Source: Bacteroidota bacterium (GTDB taxonomy: Bacteria > Bacteroidota > Bacteroidia > Bacteroidales > Prolixibacteraceae). From it: 64,000 nt of DNA. The notes beneath the pieces are model-generated. The model searched no databases and was not told where the DNA came from. It worked only from the letters and a program-made list of their open reading frames with translations. Both the position numbers and the translations under genes were made by a program. Positions 44,799-52,050 of this stretch are shown here, one piece after another. The stretch spans positions 41,661 to 105,660 of the forward strand of contig JAHEYT010000038.1 in assembly GCA_023251455.1 (NCBI GenBank). The letters are read 5' to 3'. Position 1 is the first letter of the stretch. Each line of letters begins with the position of its first letter.

Positions 44799-45097
44799 GA
44801 TATTTACTTGTTAAGTCGAAAAAATTAAATAAGACTAAGTATTTGAAAGTATTCGCGGTTTCTTTATTACCTTCATATCTATAAATGGAAGTGACTAATA
44901 ACTTCACAAATAATTTTGGATGGAGAGTGGTGTCCCTTTTTAGATTAGAAATGAATAAAGGGAAATGATCAGAACGTTCTTTTGTAATTTATTATAATCA
45001 CCAATTCACAAGAAAACATCAAAGATATTGAACCAATCTTCTGTAGAGAAAAGCATAGTATATGGTGCAAATGAATCGATATTCCGATGGATATTTT

Positions 45098-45646
45098 TTA
45101 GGCTAAAACGCTGAATTTTTGAACTAAATTTTCTTCAATTAATTTAACTTCATCTCTGGAAATGTTTGCATAAAGGCAGCAATTCATTGAGTCTATCCGA
45201 ATCAAAAGTCGCATCTGTCCATATATATATGCAACTTCTCCTTTAATACCTTTCAATGATCCATTTAGTACTTCAACAATAGCCCCTTTCTGTATACGCT
45301 CATAAGTTAAGGTCACCTCATGATCGCATTGGTAAAGGAAATTTTTAATGTTTGAAATTTGAGATTCAGGAATAGATTGCGCTCTTCCACCAAAACTTAT
45401 ATAACAAACAGCGCCAGGTGTATTTAGAACATTAAAAAATTCTTTATAACTGACCTTTACGAAAATGTAGCATCTGAACAATGGCTCTTCCACCCATTTT
45501 TTTCGATCACTCCAAACTTTCAACACCTTTCTGGTCGGCAAATAACATTCTATATTTTTTTCCAGCAAATTGTCTAAAAGCTTCTTTTCACCGTTTGCCC
45601 TGGTATATATTGCGTACCAGTGATAGTTCTGTTTTTCTAAAATCAT
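45098..45646 (-). CDS. UpxY/NusG-like transcription antiterminator
   Basis: A 182-residue NusG paralogue: an NGN domain starting WYAIYTRANGEKKLLDNLLEKNIECYLP and a KOW-like segment (IQKGAIVEVLNGSLKGIKGEV) near 120-145. In Bacteroides such UpxY proteins are the first gene of capsule loci and let RNA polymerase read through the long operon. Its place at the head of this roughly 25-kb locus fits that role. I see no UpxZ-type inhibitor gene next to it. RfaH is the Proteobacterial analogue. Confidence 0.9.
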   Translation of the reverse strand: MILEKQNYHWYAIYTRANGEKKLLDNLLEKNIECYLPTRKVLKVWSDRKKWVEEPLFRCYIFVKVSYKEFFNVLNTPGAVCYISFGGRAQSIPESQISNIKNFLYQCDHEVTLTYERIQKGAIVEVLNGSLKGIKGEVAYIYGQMRLLIRIDSMNCCLYANISRDEVKLIEENLVQKFSVLA

Positions 45647-45960
45647 TATTTTATAACATTAATTTGTGGTATTGGTTCTAATTAAATTAGAATAATTTCT
45701 ATTTTATTCTAATTTTAATTGTAATACCTTATTTAATTTCTTTAATGGAATAAAATTAAGCTAGAAAAACTTATGAATCAATGGGTATTTTCCGACTCTT
45801 TTTTGTTTCTATATTTCGATTACTTACTTTGATAAATATGGCGACCGATGAGATGCTAATTTGAAAAGGTCACAACTCTTAAAATCATTATCTTGTCGAG
45901 TAAGCATAAAACAAACGTAGAAATTTTCATTTCTAAAATTCTAATTTGTAAAAACAATGA
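45647..45960. other. 314-base AT-rich gap
   Basis: It lies between the HTH gene and the antiterminator. I see no second transposase frame, no terminal inverted repeat and no clear promoter; it presumably contains the leader of the polysaccharide operon. Confidence 0.5.
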
Positions 45961-46227
45961 TTATTTCGATTTTTCTAGTTTACCTTTTAATAAAAGGTTT
46001 TCAAGACTTAAATCGGCAAACATTCTTTTTAACTTATCATTCTCTTCCTCCAATTCATTTAATCTATGGATTTCGGATATATTCATACCCCCATATTTAA
46101 CTCTCCAATTGTAGATTGTGGCCTGGCTTATTCCATATTTTTTAATAAGCGCTGGAATTGTTGTCCCATTTTCATTTTCTTGTAGAATACGATAAATCTG
46201 TGATTCTGCAAATCTTTTCTTTGTCAT
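45961..46227 (-). CDS. IS3-family OrfA-like helix-turn-helix protein, no OrfB partner
   Basis: An 88-residue protein with a transposase-8 type HTH (KRFAESQIYRILQEN, YGISQATIYNWRVKYGG) and a C-terminal leucine-zipper-like coiled coil (LNELEEENDKLKRMF). IS3 elements need an overlapping OrfB integrase, but none follows in the next 314 bases, and no inverted ends are visible. It may be an IS relic or a retained DNA-binding protein. It lies directly upstream of the UpxY-like gene in the same direction. Confidence 0.75.
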   Translation of the reverse strand: MTKKRFAESQIYRILQENENGTTIPALIKKYGISQATIYNWRVKYGGMNISEIHRLNELEEENDKLKRMFADLSLENLLLKGKLEKSK

Positions 46228-46755
46228 AGTTTGCTGAATTATTGGTTATTAAATTATTAATCATAGAGATTAATAGAATTAACTCTAAATTTTATTAGAA
46301 TAGAAAGAATTTCTAATGGAAAGTTTATTCCTAAATTTTCTTAGTTAAGAAATAATTATCAGATTCAACAACTAGCTAAAGATGATAATTATTTGTACAA
46401 AAGTTGAATGAAAGATAAAGGAAAACCTACTGTTACCCACATTTACTGCGTAATAACATTAAAAATTGGAGATGTTTTTTATAACTATAATATCATAACA
46501 ACTAAGAGAAAAAAATGTTTGCCATTTTCTAAATTCATTCTCTTAATTATAAATTATTGAATTTCTGATGCAATTTAACCTTCTTTTATCGAAAAAAAAA
46601 ATAAAATTTGCTAAGCGAATTGTTTGTTTATTGTTAGATGTGATAACCATTTGTGCGTCAAGTTAATCTGAAAATATTTTTTTTAAGCCTTGCGATTTTC
46701 TTTTGAAGGAGTAACTTGCAATATCATTGAAATAAATTCTCAATGATCTATGGAA
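46228..46755. other. 528-base AT-rich intergenic region at the locus boundary
   Basis: This gap separates the Hdr-like operon from the head of the polysaccharide locus. It contains poly-A/T runs and a hairpin close to the Hdr stop (46723-46747), but no open frame of note. A promoter for the HTH/antiterminator genes is expected here, although I cannot assign boxes. Confidence 0.5.
46723..46747. repeat. 8-bp inverted repeat after the Hdr-like operon
   Basis: ATCATTGA and TCAATGAT pair around a 9-base loop, 9 bases beyond the last Hdr-like gene. It lacks a T-run on the minus strand, so termination is uncertain. Confidence 0.4.
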
Positions 46756-48612
46756 TTATGTTGGGTACATTATTTTTATAGTATATTTTCCAGATGAAAA
46801 ATCAAAGACCTTTTCATCTGGAAGTTTTTTACTTTTTGATAAAGCCATATATACAATTTCAGCTATATCGTGAACCGGCAGATTACGGTTTTTTGCAAAA
46901 GTCTTTTTGCAAAGCGGACATGCGGTTGCCAAAACATCGGGCTGATAACTGAGGTATTCGTCCATCGCTTTGTCGCGTATCTGATTGCGCTCGTTCATCT
47001 GGATTTTAATGTTGGCAAGGCTTCCACCACAGCAAAAAGCTGCTTCTTTTTCATTCTTAATCGGAATTATTTCTGAATATTCGTCAAGTAGCAATCGGGG
47101 TTGGTGGTAAATGCCGCTTCCACGACCCAGTTCGCACGGATCGTGGTAAACGACCCGGAGTGGTAATTTATTTACCGGCAGGCGCTTGTCGGCCATCAGC
47201 TTAAGTAAATACTCAGAGTGATGCTGAACAGTAATTCCTGCTATCGCATAATCTTCTTTAAATATTTTGTAGCAAATGGGGCAGGAAACTACCATGTTTT
47301 TTGCGCCTGAAGCCAGTATTCGTTCGCGGTTGTGATCGATCAGTTTTCGGGCAGCTTCATACTGTCCGATCTGCATCAACGGACGACCACAGCATGCTGT
47401 TTTATCCTCATCCATAAACCAGTATTTTACATCGGCTACCGCAAAGATTTCTTTCATCGATTTGATGATTGCCGGAGTGAGATGGGTCATACATCCGGCA
47501 AAATAAATCACTTCAGTTTGCGGACTAACATCAACTTTGCCATTCTTCAAATATTCATATGACGAATTGTATTCTTTGGTCGATTCAATGCGCTGGGTCA
47601 TGCGTAAGTTGTTCAATTCCAATTCAACAGGGCAGTCGGGCTGGCACCTTCCGCAAAGCATACAGTTGAATAATTTTTCATCGGTTATTTTTCGGTTCCT
47701 GATGTGTTTCAGCGCGTAAACCGATTGGGTGTCTTTAATGGCCGCATGGGTCATTTGGCAACTGTCGAGGCAAATGCCACAGCGTGAACACGAATAGATT
47801 TGGATTCTGGAATAGCCATCGATTCGCTTTTGAACTTTAATGCCGTAGTTCCGGAGAAAAATCATAACAACCTCAACCGGAATGTGCATATATCTGGAAA
47901 CAGGCAGTGCGAAAAAAAACAAGCCCAATGCTCCTGAATAAGCCCACCATAAAGGCATTTCCAGCGATTGTACCGGTAGAATTGACGAAAGTAATTGCCC
48001 GGTCGGTTGACTAATAATACTTCCGTTGTGGTGAATGCCAGCTGATACACTTTCGGCCAGAAAACGAAGCGGAAAAATGAGCCAAAGTGCTGTCAAAGCT
48101 ATACGGTCGCCGGTTTTAAGCTGCGTGGTTTTTTTCATTCCAAACATCCGGCTGTTCATTCGTTTATAGTAGGCTAGTGCGACACCTGAAAGCACAAATA
48201 ATAGCAATAAATCCATGCATGCTGCCAGTATTTTTCCTGAAAGTGTGATCGCAGGCTGGGTCATGAAGTAGCGCATGAAAATAGCTTTGTATGCCGGAAC
48301 TTTGAAAGTTTGATAATGAGCGTAGGCTTCGATATGACCAACAACAATGAGCAAGAACCAGCCAAAAGCCAGGCTCATATGCATATAACCCAGAACTGGA
48401 TTTTTGCTGAATATTTTTCGGTGAAGCAACGATTCAGAAAAGGTTTCATGAATGGCTGCCAAGCTTTTGCGGGTGAAAATATTATGAACGATCCGGCTTT
48501 TGTCGATTTTTGAAAGTTCTGAAATCCAAATGCCGACAATAATTACCAGGAAGCCGGAAATAAATAAAAGCCCGATTGTAAATGGCAATATGAAAGTTGG
48601 GGGAAACTTCAT
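46756..48612 (-). CDS. membrane cytochrome-b-like/HdrD (DsrMK-like) fusion oxidoreductase
   Basis: Five or so membrane helices (first 270 residues, His in GYMHMSLAFGWFLLIVVGH) resemble DsrM/HdrE/NarI haem-b subunits. Two [4Fe-4S] motifs follow (CSRCGICLDSCQ, CMLCGRCQPDCP), then two complete CCG modules (FAGC...CCG...CPIC and HDPC...CCG...CPLC), the HdrD/DsrK catalytic signature. It should pass electrons between the quinone pool and a cytoplasmic disulfide or partner subunit. The longest frame starts at TTG 48729 inside the previous gene; the ATG at 48612 leaves a 5-base gap. It is the last gene of the Hdr-like operon. Confidence 0.88.
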   Translation of the reverse strand: MKFPPTFILPFTIGLLFISGFLVIIVGIWISELSKIDKSRIVHNIFTRKSLAAIHETFSESLLHRKIFSKNPVLGYMHMSLAFGWFLLIVVGHIEAYAHYQTFKVPAYKAIFMRYFMTQPAITLSGKILAACMDLLLLFVLSGVALAYYKRMNSRMFGMKKTTQLKTGDRIALTALWLIFPLRFLAESVSAGIHHNGSIISQPTGQLLSSILPVQSLEMPLWWAYSGALGLFFFALPVSRYMHIPVEVVMIFLRNYGIKVQKRIDGYSRIQIYSCSRCGICLDSCQMTHAAIKDTQSVYALKHIRNRKITDEKLFNCMLCGRCQPDCPVELELNNLRMTQRIESTKEYNSSYEYLKNGKVDVSPQTEVIYFAGCMTHLTPAIIKSMKEIFAVADVKYWFMDEDKTACCGRPLMQIGQYEAARKLIDHNRERILASGAKNMVVSCPICYKIFKEDYAIAGITVQHHSEYLLKLMADKRLPVNKLPLRVVYHDPCELGRGSGIYHQPRLLLDEYSEIIPIKNEKEAAFCCGGSLANIKIQMNERNQIRDKAMDEYLSYQPDVLATACPLCKKTFAKNRNLPVHDIAEIVYMALSKSKKLPDEKVFDFSSGKYTIKIMYPT

Positions 48613-48617
48613 TTGTT

Positions 48618-48962
48618 TTACGAATTTACAGGTTTGTATTTTAGTACGCTCTTTTTGATGAGCATGATTACATTGCGGAGGTTTATTCCACGTGGACAAA
48701 CCAACATGCACTTGCCACAGAGCATACATTTTTGAATCTCAGATTCGAGTTCGACCGTTTCGCCACGACGTAGTAAAAGATTCATTCGTCTGACATTAAA
48801 ACTTACCAAATCGCCGGCGCTGCAGGTGGCAGTGCATCCGCCACACGATAGGCATACCTTGAACGATGGCTCCATTTCAAGAACTTCATTCAATAACCGA
48901 CCGTCAAACTGATCGTAGTCGATGGTGCGCTGTTTAATCACAGTAAAACCAAATTCTTTCAT
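48618..48962 (-). CDS. HdrC-like [4Fe-4S] dicluster protein
   Basis: A 114-residue soluble protein with two cluster motifs (CLSCGGCTATCSAGD and CMLCGKCMLVCPRGIN), the typical HdrC arrangement for moving electrons between a flavin subunit and a CCG-type catalytic subunit. The last Cys of the first motif is followed by SAGD rather than P. Its start overlaps the stop of the HdrA-like gene (TAATG), so they are coupled, and 5 bases separate it from the membrane fusion gene. Confidence 0.9.
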   Translation of the reverse strand: MKEFGFTVIKQRTIDYDQFDGRLLNEVLEMEPSFKVCLSCGGCTATCSAGDLVSFNVRRMNLLLRRGETVELESEIQKCMLCGKCMLVCPRGINLRNVIMLIKKSVLKYKPVNS

Positions 48963-49987
48963 TAATTGGTTGATTTAAGCCAGTTATTTACTTCTTGAGC
49001 AGCCGATCTGGCATGCAAAATGGTGTCGTTCACTGTCATCGGCGCGGTGCAGCTTCCTGCCAGAAATATTCCTTCCTGTTCCGATAAATTCGATTTCAGG
49101 AACGAATCGGTTGTTTTCAAAAAACCTGATTCTTCGCAGCCAATACCACAAGTTGCCGCGGCGCTGGTCGTTCCTTTTCCTGCTTCCATGCCCACAAGCA
49201 GAACCAGCAAATCAACGTTCATTTTGAGTGGTCTGCCCGAAAGTGTGTCTTCTGATTTAATCAGCAAACTTTTATCAATTTTTTCCGAAGCTTCAGATAA
49301 ACGTCCGCGGATGAACTGTATGTCGTACTTTTCCTGAGCTTCGCGGTAAAGTTCCTCGAAGTTTTTGCCGTACATCCGCAAATCCATGTAGAAACAATAG
49401 ATTTCGGCTTCCGGCAATCGTTTTTTGAGTTCAATGGCTTGTTTTACGCCCGTAATACAGCACACTTTGGAGCAATAATGGTTGCCCGACTTTTCATCGC
49501 GCGACCCCACACAATGCACGAAAGCAATCCTTTTCGGATTTGCTCCCGCAGCTACAGAGAGGTCTCCATCGGGCAAAAGCAATTTCTCCAGATCGGCCGA
49601 AGTAATTACATGATCGTATATTTTGTAGCCATATTCTTCCTTGCGGCGGGCATCAAAAAGTTCGTAGCCGGTGGCAACAACCACAGCGTCAGCTTCTAAT
49701 TTCTGTTCTGCTGAAGTTTCGATGTTAAATTTGCCGTTTTGACGATGGATGGAGCAAACTTCGGTCTGCGTTAAAATCGAAAAATCTTTTTCACTATGTT
49801 TCTCCTGAAGGGCATCCTTGATTTTATCAACGGGTGTAAAGTCAGGAAAAAGGTATGACCAGTTGTTCAGTTTTCCGCCAACCTTTTCGTCTTTTTCGAT
49901 CACAGTTACCCAATGTCCGGCATCAGTCAGAGCGCAGGCCGTTTCCATTCCGGCAATTCCGCCACCTATAATTACAATGTGTTTCAC
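48962..49987 (-). CDS. HdrA-like FAD oxidoreductase
   Basis: It has the FAD-binding IIGGGIAGMETACALTDAGH at the N-terminus and the HdrA signature CVGSRDEKSGNHYCSKVCC in the middle, with a C-terminal FAD motif (GIFLAGSCTAPM). At 341 residues it is a short HdrA without the ferredoxin domains of the methanogen enzyme. The start codon is a GTG at 49987, with no in-frame ATG nearby. In HdrABC complexes HdrA is the flavin hub, but bifurcation cannot be inferred from this short form. It is coupled to the following HdrC-like gene. Confidence 0.88.
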   Translation of the reverse strand: MKHIVIIGGGIAGMETACALTDAGHWVTVIEKDEKVGGKLNNWSYLFPDFTPVDKIKDALQEKHSEKDFSILTQTEVCSIHRQNGKFNIETSAEQKLEADAVVVATGYELFDARRKEEYGYKIYDHVITSADLEKLLLPDGDLSVAAGANPKRIAFVHCVGSRDEKSGNHYCSKVCCITGVKQAIELKKRLPEAEIYCFYMDLRMYGKNFEELYREAQEKYDIQFIRGRLSEASEKIDKSLLIKSEDTLSGRPLKMNVDLLVLLVGMEAGKGTTSAAATCGIGCEESGFLKTTDSFLKSNLSEQEGIFLAGSCTAPMTVNDTILHARSAAQEVNNWLKSTN

Positions 49988-50002
49988 AAGCTAAGATTAA
50001 AA

Positions 50003-50035
50003 GTCATTTAATGGTCATTCAATAGTCATTTATTG
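50003..50035. repeat. three tandem copies of an 11-bp GTCATT repeat
   Basis: GTCATT recurs at 50003, 50014 and 50025, each followed by five variable A/T-rich bases. The array fills part of the gap between HdrA-like and HdrB-like genes. A related array lies at 58913-59011. Confidence 0.7.
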
Positions 50036-50096
50036 TTTTGGTGCGCTGTTTTTTATTTATCAATTATCGAATTTCCAAATCCTCAAATCATTGATT

Positions 50097-51161
50097 TCAA
50101 TATCCGCAACCTACCATCATTGGTTTTCCTATCAGTTTTCCGTCTTTCCCGGCATATTTTAAATCAGGGTCATATTCAATTCCCATCTTATCCAATAATG
50201 GCTCTATGTTGGTTTGGTGCATTTGCATTCCCATATCCCAAGGATTGTACCCAAGCACCAGTCCGGCCATTTCTTCGTAGGTCATGACTGGGATTCCCTG
50301 CCCGTTTTCGCCGTAGGTTTTGCCTTCCATTTCTTCGATCACGTATTGCCAGCGGTCGAGAAACATTGGGCAGCCAGGGCAGTTACTCACAATGGCATCT
50401 GGTTTATAAGGCTCCATCGATTCAAATTTTTTCCTCGAATTGGATACTGAATAACCCCGGTTCGACATTACAAGGTATTGCCTGAAGCCAAACCCGCAGC
50501 AATGGCGACGTTCAGGATAATCAACCACTTCGCCGCCCCATGACTCAATCATTCCGACCAACACATGCGGAAACTCGGCGCCCCCAACTCCTTTCGAAGG
50601 AAACATTTTCGAGTAATGACAGCCAATGTGTTCTACAATTTTTAGCGGGTTCCCGGTTTTTTGATTAACGAGCCGGTTTTTCCCGATTGCTGCTATTTCA
50701 TTTCTGAACTTGTAAACAATGTCGCTGGCATGAGCTACATTTTGTGGAATCTCAAATTCGCGCCCCGTAGCTTTTTTTAGGAGTGTACGCACTTTTTCCA
50801 GTTCTGCCGGAAACTCTTTCCAGGTTTCGATGATTTCGTTGTATATGCCAAATGAGGTGATGCACGAAACAGCAAGGTTCTGGTATCCGGCTTCAGTCAT
50901 CAGTGCAAATTGCCGTGCAATAATGGTCTGAATGGTGTCAAACGGAACAATGTCAGAATGATAGCCAATTCCGGAGCAACTGGTGTGGTGCGGATTTTCG
51001 TAAATGTCTTTATTCAGTTCCTTGCGCAGAATTTTCAAGAAAGTTTGTTCAGAGCCAGGGAAAAAATTCTGGCGGATGCAACTTCGTACATAGAAATAAT
51101 GATCATTGGCTATTTCCTTTTGATAATCCTGCCAAACTTGTATTTTGCCTTCTCGTTTCAT
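50097..51161 (-). CDS. HdrB-like CCG-domain protein
   Basis: A 354-residue soluble protein of the HdrB family. The second CCG module is complete (Cys in EHIGCHYSK, CC in RHCCGFGF, CxxC in SNCPGCPMF) and would hold the noncubane cluster that reduces disulfides. The first module is degenerate: SCSGIG and SCITSFG lack the paired cysteines. The start (TAATG) overlaps the stop of the preceding HdrC-like gene. It likely forms the catalytic pair with that HdrC, and with the HdrA-like protein a soluble Hdr-type unit. Confidence 0.88.
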   Translation of the reverse strand: MKREGKIQVWQDYQKEIANDHYFYVRSCIRQNFFPGSEQTFLKILRKELNKDIYENPHHTSCSGIGYHSDIVPFDTIQTIIARQFALMTEAGYQNLAVSCITSFGIYNEIIETWKEFPAELEKVRTLLKKATGREFEIPQNVAHASDIVYKFRNEIAAIGKNRLVNQKTGNPLKIVEHIGCHYSKMFPSKGVGGAEFPHVLVGMIESWGGEVVDYPERRHCCGFGFRQYLVMSNRGYSVSNSRKKFESMEPYKPDAIVSNCPGCPMFLDRWQYVIEEMEGKTYGENGQGIPVMTYEEMAGLVLGYNPWDMGMQMHQTNIEPLLDKMGIEYDPDLKYAGKDGKLIGKPMMVGCGY

Positions 51162-51868
51162 TATTGTCGGTTGTGTTTTCCGTTGTTGGTAGTGAAAATG
51201 TGGTTGACGTAGTCGGAATAATCATTCCCGTTTTCCGAAAATCCCATACTCTCAGCTTTAGCTTTCGAGAAATGTTCAATTTTATCGAATCGTTCAAAGC
51301 CTCCGGTCAGCTCAAAAATCCGGTAAATTTCGTCCATCGATTCTTGTGGAATTTTGCGTAGGGCACCTTCTCCTTCTCCATTGTAATTGGCGCCTACACG
51401 CTCATAAACTTCGTTTTTATTGTCATAAATCCATTCGCCAACCGGCCCTTGTTCCGGATGCATTTCAGGAACCAGATTCTCGGGAAGTACGCAATATCCT
51501 TTGTAAACAATGTTTTCGCCAATCACCCGCTTGATGGCCAGTTGCTGCCGGCCTTTTTCTGATTCGGCAAAGCAGCCCAGCTCCTGAGATAAGCTGCGCA
51601 AGGCCATGATGATCAGTCCAACAGTATTTCCGCGCGGACAGCGGGTTTTGCACGACATGCATTCGCCACAATACCAAATCACATCACTCTTCAGGAGTTC
51701 TTCTATTTTCTGTTCGTCTTTCGATTGTACAATTCCGGTAAGAATTCGGGGGTCGTAGTCGTAAAATTCAGCCGCCGGGCATATGGCGGTACAAACGCCG
51801 CAATTCATACACGATTTCAGGCCTTCGGCAAACCTGACATCTTTCGTAAGTTCCTGGTAGAGTTCCAT
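51161..51868 (-). CDS. HdrC-like iron-sulfur protein, first gene of the Hdr-like operon
   Basis: Two [4Fe-4S] motifs (CMNCGVCTAICPAAE near residue 20 and CGECMSCKTRCPRGN near residue 70) mark it as HdrC. At 235 residues it is longer than standard HdrC, with a C-terminal extension (about 110-235) without known motif but with a charged FERFDKIEHFSKAKAESMGF stretch. It opens an operon of five Hdr-like genes on the minus strand and is coupled to HdrB by a TAATG junction. Two different HdrC proteins in one operon suggest two electron branches. Confidence 0.88.
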   Translation of the reverse strand: MELYQELTKDVRFAEGLKSCMNCGVCTAICPAAEFYDYDPRILTGIVQSKDEQKIEELLKSDVIWYCGECMSCKTRCPRGNTVGLIIMALRSLSQELGCFAESEKGRQQLAIKRVIGENIVYKGYCVLPENLVPEMHPEQGPVGEWIYDNKNEVYERVGANYNGEGEGALRKIPQESMDEIYRIFELTGGFERFDKIEHFSKAKAESMGFSENGNDYSDYVNHIFTTNNGKHNRQ

Positions 51869-51990
51869 TTTGGTTTTTGGATAATAACAATACGAAGGTA
51901 GTTTTTCAAACTTTGAGACAGTTCAGTCTAAAACTGTATTTTAAGTACGTCTTTGTGCTTATTTGTTAGAATCTTCAAACAGATATGCCA

Positions 51991-52036
51991 AAAATAAAGC
52001 CGGTTCGTGGTAAATTAAACGAACCGGCTTTATTTT
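51991..52036 (-). terminator. very strong terminator after the GH2 gene
   Basis: A perfect 18-bp stem (51991-52008 with 52019-52036) encloses 10 bases, with T-rich ends on both strands. It lies 15 bases after the GH2 stop and separates that gene from the Hdr-like operon. Confidence 0.95.
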
Positions 52037-52050
52037 CTATTTTAGGGTGA

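Noticed and set aside
45961..46227. Complete IS3 insertion sequence
   Set aside because: No OrfB integrase frame, inverted terminal repeats or target duplication could be found on either side.
46756..51868. Methanogen heterodisulfide reductase or sulfate-reduction locus
   Set aside because: No coenzyme M/B, hydrogenase, dsrAB, apr or qmoB genes are seen. Only the protein families are shared.
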